Both the position numbers and the translations under genes were made by a program. Shown here in pieces: positions 53,701-64,000 of a stretch of DNA of 64,000 nucleotides. The DNA comes from Macrostomum hystrix. Its lineage: Eukaryota > Platyhelminthes > Macrostomidae. The stretch is taken from positions 6,838,501-6,902,500 of the forward strand of contig CATNEN010000034.1 of the NCBI GenBank assembly GCA_950097015.1, read 5' to 3'. The notes under the pieces were generated by a model. The model did not search any database. It had not been told where the DNA came from and saw only the letters and a program-made list of their open reading frames with translations. The stretch's first letter is position 1; each line of letters begins with the position of its first letter.

Positions 53701-56700
53701 CACCTCCTTACTCCTTCGTCCTCTCTGCACCCACCTCCTCACTCCTTCGTCCTCTCTGCACCCACCCTCCTCACTCCTTCGTCCACTGTGCACCCACCTC
53801 CTCACTCCTTCATCCTCTCTGCACCCACCTCCTGACTCCTTCGTCCTCTCTGCACCCACCTACTCACTCCTTCGTCCTCTGTGCACCCACCTCCACTCTG
53901 CAGTCAACTGTCTTAAATAATGCACTGAAAAAAGTACCTAGTAATCTATTTTGTACTCATTAGCCAATGCAATTTTTCAGCCTAACAAAGCTGCAGCTGC
54001 GATTCAACCAAATCACGGATGTTGGAGCCGCTAAAATAGCCGAACAACTCAGCGGACTGCGCGAGCCTCCGTCGAAGCTAGTGTCACTAGATCTGTCGTC
54101 TAATTGTGTACAGGATGGGGGAGCGGTAGCTCTAGCCCAGGTAAGATCTCACAACCTAATAACTTAACCCATCAATAACTTAACCCAAAACAAGGTTACG
54201 CTACCATAACGATTCTCGTTGATGTCACGCTACCCTTACTACAACCCAGCCACACATACAACAACCTCACACCGCCTTTACAACAACCCCACGCCGCCCT
54301 TACAACCCCACGCCACCCTTACAAAAATCCCAAGCCGCCCTTACCCCACAACCCCACAACCTCACACCGCCCTTAAGACAAACTCACGCCGCCCTTACGA
54401 CAACCCCACGCCGCCCTTACGACAACCCCACGCCGCCCTTACGACAACCCCACGCCGCCATTACGAAAACCCCGCGCCGCCCTTACAACAGCCTCACACT
54501 GCAACGCGCTTATGACAACCCTACGCCGCTCTTAGGAAGCAATAATCAACCCCAAGCAACTCATCGACAACCCCATTCCGAGCAGGCTCTGCGAACCAAT
54601 CGTACGCTGATTCATCTGTCGCTGAGCAACAATCGGCTAACAGACCGGGGCGCGGCCGCCCTTGCGGTTTCCTGCTCTCGGTTCTATTTGACCCACGAGG
54701 AGGTTGTGGAGCGTCGCAAACTACTCTCAGTAGTAGATCGGCCAGGCGGAGTAGCCAGTGTGAGTGACACTGCCGACACTGAGCTTGGTGACACCCTCCA
54801 CACAATTTCGCATGCAACCCTACTTACGCAGTCAGTAGTCACTGGCAGCAGTGCCACCCGCTTAGTAAGTTTTTATGTTAAAAATTTCCGTTTAATAATC
54901 TTCCTTAAAGAGGAGAATCATCTTGCGCGAAAATATTACAAAACTACCCCCCCCAAACCCGACCGTCTGCAAAATTTAGTCGTTCGAGGTAAGCACGCAT
55001 TTACATAACATGTTATTGCCTGTCACTATCTAACATTGAGTTCCCTTGGCTAGCTCTTTTAACCACTCTTTTCTAGTCAGCTGTGTATGACCTGTTATGA
55101 AAGATGATACAGCCCCATCCTATCATTCACGAGACAGATCCCCATCCTGTCCTTCAGCAGACACATCCCCATCCTGTCATTCAGCATACAGATCCCCATC
55201 CTGTCATTCAGCAGACAGTTCCCATTCTCCCCTTCAGTAGACAGATCCCATCTTCCACTTCAGCTGACAGATCCCATCCGGTCTTTCAGCAGACAGATCC
55301 CATCCTGTCCTTCAGCAGACAGTTCCCATCCTCCCTTTCAGAAGACAGTTCCCATCCTCCCCTTCAGCAGACAGATCCCATCCTCCCCCTTCAGCAGACA
55401 GTTCCCATCCTCCCCTTCAGCAGACAGATTCCATCCTGTCCTTCAGCAGACGAATCCTCATCCTGTCCTTCAGCATACAGATCCCATCCTGTCCTTCAGC
55501 AGACAGTTCCCATCCTGTCCTTCAGCATACAGATCCTATCCTGTCCTTCAGCAGACAGTTCCCATCCTCCCCTTCAGCAGACAGTTCCTATCCTGTCCTT
55601 CAGCAGACAGTTCGCATCCTCCCCTTCAGCAGACAGATCCCATCCTCCCCTTCAGCAGACAGATCCCATCCTGTCCTTCAGCAGACAGATCCTAATCCTG
55701 TCCTTCAGCAGACAGATCCCATCCTGTCCTTCAGCAGACAGATCCTCATCTTGTCCTTCAGCATACAGATCCCATCCTGTCCTTCAGCAGACAGATCCTA
55801 ATCCTGTCCTTCAGCAGACAGATCCCATCCTGTCCTTCAGCAGACAGATCCTAATCCTGTCCTTCAGCAGACAGATCCCATCCTGTCCTTCAGCAGACAG
55901 ATCCTCATCTTGTCCTTCAGCATACAGATCCCATCCTGTCCTTCAGCAGACAGATCCTAATCCTGTCCTTCAGCAGACAGATCCCATCCTGTCCTTCAGC
56001 AGACAGATCCTCATCTTGTCCTTCAGCATACAGATCCCATCCTGTCCTTCAGCAAACAGATCCCATCCTGTCCTTCAGCAGACAGATCCTATCCTGTCCT
56101 TCAGCAGACAGATCCTCATCCTGTCCTGTAGGAGACAATCATAACCCACGTGAAATCAATAATAACTCGGTTAACACACATCTATGTTTATCACGCATCT
56201 AAAAGATACTTTAAAATCCTGAAGGGTAAAATTTTCATGCGCTAGAAGTAGCGCTGACACAGTTTTATCCTAATAGCTTGATCAATGGACAGTCTGTTTT
56301 TTGTTATAATTCTGAAAGCGTGAAATCTGTCAAATCTTGCAGCCTGATAGGGACAGCCGGCACAGCAGGCGGTCATCGTCTCTACACACGGTATCGAGTT
56401 TTACCAATTCCAAGAATATAATTCAAAGAAAAATGTTTTGCTTCACCTTTTGCCGGCTTCTAAACTCTTCTTTAAGAAGGCATTCTCTGTACTATCATTT
56501 CTTTTAAGCTAAAATCAGCTAATGCTTGCTAATTGCACTAAAAAGCATTCGTAATGATTGTGTAATTGTGATTACACCTACCCCTATTGGGCCAGATGTG
56601 CGGGCGACAGCACAGCCGCAGCTATTGCGCGGCGCATCTGAAGACTGCGTACGGCTATTCAGTCCATGGACTGGGTGGTACACCACACCGACCCTCATGC

Positions 56701-59700
56701 AATAACCCCAGCAGATGCTGGTACACATTTTTAACAGCTGGCTGAACTGTAGAATGCCGAGTTATGTGTCTTGCACAAATTGTTCCATGAATCGAACCAC
56801 CGACCTTTGATTCGGGAGTCCGACCTCTAGGTAAAATTTAGGATGCAGAAAAGAGATAACGATATGCCTTAACGATTTTGCACAATAATGTTTACAAAAT
56901 TTCACTTCGATTTACAAAAAGGCACTGTCATTAAAACTTTGCTTTTACGCCAAAAGCAAAAATTTGCTTTTTATGTAAATTTAATTTCTGCAGAGACGAC
57001 AGGTGAAATTTAGCCTCGACCTGCGAGACTTCCACAGCGACGATGAGCTAGTATGGGTACATCTTATAGCTCAGATAATATTTTTCAGACAGTCACGTAA
57101 TGCATGCGTGCCTGATTGAGCATATCCATTAGCAAAAGAAACATTACTTTTCAAATCCTTATCTCGCTACTTTAAGTAAGCGACAAGTGAGTGAGAATGT
57201 TAAATATGGTTATTATTTCACGTTTGGAGCATGCTTGCATCTTACATACACTGTGCCTATGTTTCATCAAGACCAAAGTCTCAGATAGAGAGCTCTATAA
57301 TTTCATTTCATCAGTTAGTATGCCCATTGCCCTCCTGGTCCTTCAGTGCATGGTGTATTGCCCGCCTGGTCCTTCAGTGCATGGTGTATTGCCCTCCTGG
57401 TCCTTCAGAGCATGGTGTATTGCCCTCCTGGTCCTTCAGAGCATGGTGTATTGCCCTCCTGGTCCTTCAGAGCATGGTGTATTGCCCGCCTGGTCCTTCA
57501 GTGCATGGTGTATTGCCCTCCTGGTCCTTCAGAGCATGGTGTATTGCCCTCCTGGTCCTTCAGAGCATCGCCTGCTAACGATCGTCTTTATCGACTTGCT
57601 CTCCTTCCTCTGTCTTGTCTGCAGCCGCCGCTTACCAGTCGCCGTGGGGCCTCCGACCGGCCCGGCAGCGTTCGGTCGGGCCAGGAGAAGTCCACCGAGA
57701 AGGGTCGAAATACCGGCAAGTCGGGCGCCAAGAGCAAAAAGGTGAGATACTCTTTCTTTGATTGGATGGACCGGAGAGAGAATCTGAGCTGAGCTCCAAC
57801 CAATGACGAGAGCCAGCCAATCATGACGCAAATAGGGTAAGAGGGAGCTGCCACACAGCCCTGCAGAGCTACTCGCTTGCAGAATTAGTGTGGCAGGGTT
57901 GAGATAGCAGACGCGACAGCCAATGAGCACTAATGAGCAACTAATATTAAACTTTCCCTCTTCAACGTCACAGGAGGAGAAAGCCAAGCCGGATGATAAG
58001 GTCAAGGCTAAAGGACAAAAGGAAGATTCTAAGGCCAAAGGAAAAAGTGAGTTACTGGCACGAGCTGTTTGTAGCTTTCATTCAAGTCCGCTTATTCTTT
58101 ATTAATCTCTCATTTTTTTATATTAGCTGCAAGTGTCACTGGCTCTGAGAAGGACTCAAAGAGTTCAGCGACATTGAAGTCAGGCAAAGGCAAGGGTAGC
58201 CGGGTGAAGGTCCCGACGCCACAGATGGATCCGGAGGTGAGATTTCATTTCGTCATTCTTTGATCTCTGACTCTGAGCTCTTATCTTATAATATATCTGC
58301 CGCTCTAGATCCATGACTGCCAATCCATCTGCTTCCCTAGATCCATGACTGCCAATCCATCTGCTTCCCTAGATCCATGACTGCCAATCCATCTGCTTCC
58401 CTAGATCCATGACTGCCAACCCATCTGCTTCCCTAGATCTATCATTGCCAATCCATCTGCTTCCCTAGATCCATCACTGCCAATCCATCTGCTTCCCTAG
58501 ATCCATGACTGCCAATCCATCTGCTTCCCTAGATCCATCACTGCCAATCCATCTGCTTCCCTAGATCCATCACTGCCAATCCATCTGCTTCCCTAGATCC
58601 ATGACTGCCAATCCATCTGCTTCCCTAGATCCATCACTGCCAATCCATCTGCTTCCCTAGATCCATCACTGCCAATCCATCTGCTTCCCTAGATCCATGA
58701 CTGCCAATCCATCTGCTTCCCTAGATCCATCACTGCCAATCCATCTGCTTCCCTAGATCCATCACTGCCAATCCATCTGCTTCCCTAGATCCATGACTAC
58801 CAATCCATCTGCTTCCCTAGATCCATGACTGCCAATCCATCTGCTTCCCTAGATCCATCACTTCCAATCCATCTGCTTCCCTAGATCCATGACTGCCAAT
58901 CCATCTGCTTCCCTAGATCCATGACTGCCAATCCATCTGCTTCCCTAGATCCATGACTGCCAATTCATCTGCTTCCCTAGATCCATGACTGCCAACCCAT
59001 CTGCTTCCCTAGATCTATCATTGCCAATCCATCTGCTTCCCTAGATCCATGACTGCCAATCCATCTGCTCATGCCCATTGCACCCGCCCGCAGCAGCAAG
59101 AGCTGGAGCCATTCAACTCGGACCATCCGTTGCTGGAGCGAGCGGACACTGGCTACGCCCCGGGTTTCCTGCTGGTCCCTGGCAACCACGTTCTGGCCCT
59201 GCTCAACCTCTCCAGTGCGTTCTTTTAAGCATTTCTACTTTGAGAATGGTGGACGAATCCGGTATCTACGGATTGTATACGGCCATCTAATTAAAACACA
59301 ACCATGCAGTCGTGTATTTATGATCTTTTTCTCTGTTTGATTTTATATTTTCTTTCTTTTAACTTTCTAGGAAACCAGATCACAGATCAAGGCGTGTTGG
59401 AGTGGAAGACGGCCATCAGATATCAGGCGGCCTACATGAGCAGGCAGAGGGTGAATGGCACCGGAATGATGCGACTCATGCTGCAGGTGAGAAGGCTGCT
59501 TAATTGAGTGCAGTAGATTCGTTTTTTAGCTTGAAAAAATCTGTTAAAAGCTAGCGAAAATTACATTGGCTAACACTGCGTAAGGGTAAGTAGGCGCATA
59601 ATTTCATCGAAATGCAATGAACTTCTCGTGATGCGAACACTGGATGCTTTTCAGGGCAACCCGTTCTCGTTGGACAACGAGAGCTACAAGGTTCTCCAAC

Positions 59701-59750
59701 AGACCATGAACAGTCGAGATCCGTTCGCCAGTGCATTGGGAAATGAGTAA
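50716..59750 (+). CDS. LRRC71: LRRC71-like leucine-rich-repeat protein (15 exons)
   Basis: Exons: 50716-50776, 50879-50997, 51095-51206, 52068-52220, 52910-53120, 53196-53342, 53981-54140, 54586-54864, 56994-57050, 57625-57741, 57974-58046, 58127-58236, 59094-59214, 59371-59486, 59655-59750. All junctions are GT-AG with compatible phases; the joined frame is about 643 residues. Start MGRKKSEKSNRSEETEDRDQ. Exon 2 has TGNFQADFNELCKEMNMYRP; exons 5-8 carry LRRs (LTKLQLRFNQITDVGAAKIA, LVSLDLSSNCVQDGGAVALA, LIHLSLSNNRLTDRGAAALA) and then YLTHEEVVERRKLL. Exons 10-12 are Lys/Ser-rich and disordered; exons 13-15 hold the last LRR (NHVLALLNLSRNQITDQGVL) and GNPFSLDNESYK. The split-LRR layout with a basic insert fits LRRC71, a poorly studied protein of ciliated cells. 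Exon 4's acceptor is the least certain. Confidence 0.8.
51319..52025. repeat. 19-bp minisatellite, LRRC71 intron 3
   Basis: About 37 units of TTAGACAGAGACTGACCTG with two recurring variants (GGGTACTTG, GGCAGAG) arranged in blocks. Occupies most of intron 51207-52067. The sense strand repeats CTGACCTGTTAG, resembling a branch point plus weak acceptor. Confidence 0.9.
52580..52790 (-). mobile_element. SINE family A, diverged copy
   Basis: Retains CAATTGCGCGGCGC, TGTTCAGTCCATGGACTG and GGTAAATTGAACCATTGCTT, matching the minus-strand copy at 8508-8812, but with many changes. In intron 4 of the LRRC71-like gene. Confidence 0.6.
53415..53900. repeat. 31-bp minisatellite, LRRC71 intron 6
   Basis: About 16 units of 31 bp (CTCACTCCTTCGTCCTCTCT plus GCACCCACCTC), almost pure pyrimidine on the sense strand. 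Open frames of 149-172 codons within it are artefacts. Confidence 0.9.
54236..54535. repeat. 22-bp minisatellite, LRRC71 intron 7
   Basis: About 12 partly degenerate units of 22 bp (CCCACGCCGCCCTTACGACA plus AC) between the donor at 54141 and the acceptor at 54585. Confidence 0.85.
55100..56135. repeat. 25-27 bp minisatellite, LRRC71 intron 8
   Basis: About 39 units of 25-27 bp (CAGACAGATCCCATCCTGTC plus CTTCAG). Each sense-strand unit contains CCTGTCCTTCAG, which resembles a 3' splice site. A 346-codon open frame through it is an artefact. Confidence 0.9.
56566..56832 (-). mobile_element. SINE family A, copy in LRRC71 intron 8
   Basis: Same modules as 8508-8812 in the same orientation: GGGCCAGATGTGC, CGCAGCTATTGCGCGGCGCA, CAGTCCATGGACTG, CAGATGCTGGTACACATTTT and TGAATCGAACCACCGACC (B-box complement). 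Confidence 0.7.
57325..57572. repeat. 31-bp minisatellite, LRRC71 intron 9
   Basis: About eight units of 31 bp containing CCTCCTGGTCCTTCAG followed by AGCATGGTGTATTGC. The sense strand again presents a pyrimidine tract plus CAG in each unit. It ends about 50 bp before the true acceptor at 57623-57624. Confidence 0.9.
58306..59070. repeat. 32-bp minisatellite, LRRC71 intron 12
   Basis: About 24 units of 32 bp (CCATGACTGCCAATCCATCT plus GCTTCCCTAGAT), nearly filling intron 58237-59093. Every unit has CTGCTTCCCTAG on the sense strand, like a 3' splice site. Confidence 0.9.
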
Positions 59751-61444
59751 ATACATTTTATTTGCTCAGCCAACCGGCCTCAGGTTGCCGTGAGAAAATA
59801 CTGAAGTTTTAGCGTGTGATTTTGAAATCCCACAAGTTATAGGCTTATATATGAAGATCAGCATTATATCTAACGACACTAATATCCATGAATTTACTCC
59901 TAAATTTTTTTTTGCCTTTTTTGTTGCCTGATACAGGAAGAAGTACTTTTATTGCAATTCACAGCGCACTAAGCGCAGTTTTTTAGTCACTTTTAGTGTG
60001 CAGTGCTATATCTTTGAACATTTAAGAAGTTATTTTAAATATATATGCTGAAACTCTTTTGGAAATTTTCCCACGCTGACATTTTGTAATTCTTTTCACT
60101 AATAAAGTTATCAATAGTTTTTTAAATAAATTCCTTATTTTACTTTAAATAGCAAAACTTGCACTTGTAGTTTCAATGTACATTGTACATCATCATAGTA
60201 AAGATCAATGACATGAAACCGGACTTTGTGGCACCAAAAGATGCGAAGCACCCATCATCTACATAATAGGCAGTAGAAAACTAAATATACACGCGCACGC
60301 TTTGACGTTTACGGTTCAAAGGAGAAACTCATCGTCGATGTGGTTCAGCCATCGGCCGATTAAATCAAACAAGCTTTGATTCACATAACATTTTTGAATA
60401 AAGCAACCAAACTGTTAAATATACAAAAATATAGAAATGATATATTTTTTAAGAGAAAATCCATGGAGAGTCAAAATATTGGCATCAGCAAAATTCTTAC
60501 TATAAACTTTTGATTTACTTCTCCAGACAAATTTAATCAGGTGAATTCTCGTGCAACACGTTCTGAAGATGAAGGTGCCGATTCGACAGAGATAACGTGA
60601 GACAACTGAAAAACGAGTTGGAAAAAATATTACGAAAAATTCGTTTTCAAATAATCATATTTGGTCTTATCATCATGTTTACGTCGTCAAAATAAAACCA
60701 TCTGATAACTTCATGAATCATGCCGACTTCATTCATAGGGCCTAGCATTATTGTGTGTGCCCTAGCTTCATCGAATGCGAATAAGTGGTGATTACGCGCA
60801 TAATTTTTGTCAATATCTATATATACTATTGAATAGAATGGACTGATTCATAATTTATAATAACTTTTATGCACTTAAGGCAAGTGCTCGCCAACCATGC
60901 ACTGCACACCAATTTGGCATCCAACACCAATGCACATGATAACCCGAATTTTCGGGAATATCTTACACTCTTACATAATCTGGACTATAGGCTAGTACTT
61001 GCCTGGGTCCTTAGCCCTATTGGCTATTTGGTTGTTTGTTCCAGCCCAATTTGTTTTTTTTGTACAAGTTCCCTATTTGCTTTCTTTTTTTGCTAGGGCC
61101 TAGCCTATACCTGAATCTGATGTCAAAATTCAAGTGTTTAAATTTCAGCTTATAGTTTTATCAGAGGTATAGCCAAGAGGTTGTCATAAGAACCATATGC
61201 CTAATTTTAGCTAGGGCTAAACTGATGCTGCTGGCTGGGCAGTGGGTGTTGCATTGGCCAGCCAGGTCTATGGCCATAAAACCATCACCTAGACTAGGCC
61301 ACCAATGAATGACAAGACAAAAATCCTGGCTACACAACTAGACTATATGAAATACCATATTAATTAGTATATAATTATATAATTAGAATTAATAATATAA
61401 GAATTAGAATATAATTAATTAGAATAAGATAATGCATGTGTTCA
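59751..61444. other. 3' flank of the LRRC71-like gene and intergenic DNA
   Basis: AT-rich. An AATAAAG at about 60101 could be part of a polyadenylation region. No exon recognised. Confidence 0.35.
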
Positions 61445-62058
61445 ACTTGGGGGCGAGGGGGGTCAGCGGCTAACGTCGCTGCCTCGCACTCCAAAGGATG
61501 CTAGTTCAATTCACCGTTGAGGTCACAATTAATTTCGGTAGCCTACTTGTTGGGGGGGTTTGGACAGTAGCGACCGGCGGAGGTGCACCATATTTCGTGC
61601 AATCAAAGCTTGAAAAATAGCTTCGCTCCTACCTTTCTGTGTGCCTGTTCTGCGTTGTATGAGTTATGTGCGTTGGCGCTGGGGCATTAGACCTTGCGGG
61701 GGGTGGCTGGGGGGCAGGTGTACACCGCCGCGCGCTCAATCTGGATTTCCGTCAGCGCGATTGGATAAAGTGTACACTCGTCACCCGCCCCCCCCCCTGA
61801 GGACTGATTTGCTATCAGCCTTCCACCCCGGCTTGGTCTGCTCTGTGCGTGTGCGGGCCTGGGGTGAGAGGCACTTCAGCCTGCGCCCCCTTCCCCACTT
61901 GGCTTGCTGCTGTGTGTGTGAGGTGCTTGCTCAGGGGAGGCGATGCGATGGGCGGCTCTCGCCTAGTTTCGCCGGCCTGGGGGCATGCCGTTCCTGTGTT
62001 TGTGCGTCAAGTGAGCCCAGGCCCCCCTGCAAAGTAAGTAAGTAAGTAAGTATGTGTT
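61445..62058 (+). mobile_element. tRNA-headed retroelement with (TAAG)n tail, family C
   Basis: A GC-rich, 0.6-kb island in AT-rich DNA. It starts GGGGGCGAGGGGGGTCAGCG with tRNA-like A-box spacing (GTCAGCGGCTAACGTCGC) and a B-box-like TAGTTCAATTCACC about 45 bp on, and ends in (TAAG)n at 62035-62050. The layout is that of a long SINE or SINE-headed composite. The 134-codon frame inside it is not considered a gene. Confidence 0.5.
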
Positions 62059-63283
62059 CAACTTTGATCCTATGAACTTTCATCCTATACTGTATAGTAT
62101 TAACTGTGTGCTAACTCAATATGCTGTTCTGCCCATTAAGTATAGGCCAAGGAAGATTAGCTGCTTTTGCAAATATTGTATTGCACCAACTACAAAGCAC
62201 TAGTAGGTGATCATTCAAGATGAAAACTAGCATTTTCCTATTCTATTCCACATGCTATTCCCTGGCTTTGCAAAATAGTTAAACCCTAAAAATCTGAAGT
62301 CTAGAATAAATTCAATAAATGAAGAGGATCCTATTCATGGGACTGAAACTTATAGCAAACAGTTCACCCTAAATCTACTAATTAGAGACTTAGTCTGCTG
62401 TCTATTCTGCAATCTGTTGTGTCAAGTAGCATATAGAGTATATGTCTATCCCAACTTATGATTTAAAAATTGCTATGATTTGCCATCTATATCACCTTAG
62501 GATTGCTATGGTGTAGCATTGTCTTCAATGGAAGAAACTTATTCTAAATTGTTTGGGATAAAAATTGATTGCAATCATACATTACTGGGACAATGCTCAT
62601 GGTTGCAATTAATCCTCACTTAAAATAATTAATTACTCGTAGCTAATACTTTTATAACATAATTACACACCATACAATTAATTTGACACCAGTAGTTGGA
62701 ATATATGAGTAGAACTATATAACTAGCTTTGGTAACTACATATTTTGTAACTAGGCTTCATTTCTCTTTGGTATAAGTTTGGTCTTGAAAGGGAAAAAGT
62801 ATCAATAAACAACTGACAAAATAGTTATTTAAGTAGTAAATAATGTCATTAATTTGTAAGGTTTGCTATCTACTAAACATAATTACTACATTGTGTTCAC
62901 AATGTTAAAATTCTAAATTATTAGAAATAATAGTAATATAAAACTATTATGCTTTGGCTCATCAAGTTGATCTTTGGCTCATTATGTAATCTGTATTGTA
63001 TGTAGCTTTTTGTCTAATTTACTTCTTTTTAATCTAATACTTCAGGTCAGAACATAAGTCACATGATCATGATAATTCTTATTATGCCAAAATATATATC
63101 AATATAAACAATTGTAATATTTTTATTTTTAGTATAGAAACTAAGAGAATAGAAGCTAATGTATTACCATATTGCACTAGATTTTCTTGTGCCTAAATAG
63201 CTGCAACTACAAGAACTTTCCTATTTTTATAACTAAATAATTGACAAAAACCTCTAAAATTCTATTTACTTTCCTGATTTCAG
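62059..63283. other. AT-rich region, probable intron or 5' flank
   Basis: No coding signal. A clear 3' splice site (TTTACTTTCCTGATTTCAG) ends at 63283, so the right part is probably an intron of the gene that follows. Confidence 0.4.
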
Positions 63284-64000
63284 TTGGCAGTACATTTCCT
63301 ATTTAAACGAAATATCCTCAATGGAAAAGAACACTACAGATTCAATTGAGTTTCTTGAAGCAATTGGATATGGAAGAAGGATTATACATTGCTTTCTCCC
63401 TAATATAGACTCTAACAATAATGATAGCAACAAAAGCAACAATAATGGCAGCTCAATTAAGCTAAAGCGCAAGGTTAAGAAAGAGTTTGGTGTTAAGCGC
63501 TCATTTTCTGCCAAAGAAGTAGCTGGCAATCGCGGTGGAGAAGAAATCGACAGCCTGGTTAACTACATTGAGAACCGGCCTCCAGAGCTGTGCCAGGGAA
63601 GAAGCGGCCCAGTGTCTGAGCAGCTGCAGCGGCAGAAATCTCCTAAAGTCGATAAGAAGCCTACCAACTCAAGCTGTGTCACTATCAAGCCAGAGCCAGT
63701 GATGGATGCCAGCTCTATGGCTGAGAGTGCTGATACGCGGGAGCCATCGGATCGGCAGGTGGGTCCTATCGCTTTGAATTCCCAGACTTGTGCAACTGTC
63801 GATCATAATACAATCGATAATGGCGGTTGCGACCGTCCCGATCATAGCCCGCCTGTTGTCGCAGCTGCGGCTTCTTGCCTTGCTGAGAAGCGAAGAGATG
63901 ATCATGATGTCTATCCTACAGTTAAATACGATTTCCAGCCTGGACGAACCTTCAGACCGCGTTTTGGTGGATTTCACGAAGCGGACAAGTCAGGAGACTA
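63284..64000 (+). CDS. partial exon of an unidentified protein, runs off the window
   Basis: After the acceptor at 63282-63283 one frame (WQYISYLNEISSMEKNTTDS) stays open for 238 codons to the window end without a stop. Longer than expected by chance at this composition. ATG at 63321 could be a start if the acceptor is unused. The product is hydrophilic and probably mostly disordered: an Asn/Ser-rich run near residues 48-57, a basic patch LKRKVKKEFGVKRSF, an acidic amphipathic EEIDSLVNYIENRPPE, a SUMO-site-like VTIKPEP, and an aromatic end YDFQPGRTFRPRFGGF. Suggests a nuclear or regulatory protein, but I do not recognise the family. Confidence 0.6.

Noticed and set aside
54924-54990. Extra LRRC71 exon between exons 8 and 9
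   Set aside because: An acceptor-donor pair exists, but its phase does not fit the next exon and including it causes a stop.
55104-56144. 346-codon open frame rich in Pro, Ser and Gln
   Set aside because: Intron 8 minisatellite of the LRRC71-like gene.
61641-62045. 134-codon frame in a GC-rich island
   Set aside because: Lies inside the tRNA-headed retroelement and reads into its tail.

Overview
The window looks like nuclear DNA of an animal. Genes are split by short GT-AG introns whose phases can be followed from exon to exon. The recognisable products are metazoan: a FANCL-type ubiquitin ligase, a monoamine oxidase-like flavoenzyme, Ly6/three-finger GPI-type proteins, an RGS12-type scaffold (PDZ-PTB-RGS-RBD-RBD-GoLoco) and an LRRC71-like ciliary-type LRR protein. 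tRNA-derived SINEs, decayed non-LTR retrotransposons and an extreme load of tandem repeats (roughly a quarter of the window) are interspersed. Compact GC-rich exons in an AT-rich, repeat-laden background suggest a lophotrochozoan invertebrate, perhaps a free-living flatworm. That placement is inference.

Left part (1-13.1 kb): six copies of a small secreted six-cysteine peptide gene lie in mixed orientation (-, -, +, -, +, -). Five are nearly identical through promoter and coding region but unrelated from the stop codon onward; one of these is frameshifted, and the leftmost copy is diverged. A FANCL gene (+) lies between copies 1 and 2. SINEs, a LINE tail, a 9-bp array and a 37-bp array fill the gaps.

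13.1-17.2 kb: a five-exon monoamine oxidase-like gene (-). Three of its four introns, and the DNA abutting its stop codon, are minisatellites. 17.2-20.7 kb is AT-rich with SINE pieces. 20.7-24.5 kb: a divergent pair of Ly6-type genes with matching exon structure, separated by a 1-kb minisatellite. 24.9-34.2 kb is almost all tandem repeat: a 27-29 bp array of 3.9 kb, a TGAG/TGAT array of 3.5 kb and a 16-bp array of 1.1 kb, each with higher-order periodicity.

34.3-41.7 kb: an RGS12-type gene (-) in eight recognised exons, with three single-base frame disruptions. 43.6-49.4 kb: a decayed non-LTR retrotransposon, a tyrosine-recombinase (Crypton)-like fragment and a DDE transposase fragment. 50.7-59.75 kb: a 15-exon LRRC71-like gene (+) reconstructed with consistent intron phases (about 643 residues); nearly every long intron has its own minisatellite. 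59.8-64 kb: AT-rich DNA, a long tRNA-headed retroelement and the start of a large unidentified exon running off the right edge.

The most notable patterns are (i) peptide gene copies homogenised over promoter plus CDS but ending abruptly at the stop codon, and (ii) intron-filling minisatellites whose units often carry a pyrimidine-tract plus YAG motif on the sense strand, so each looks like an array of decoy 3' splice sites. The genes are not an obvious pathway cluster; they look like ordinary neighbours.
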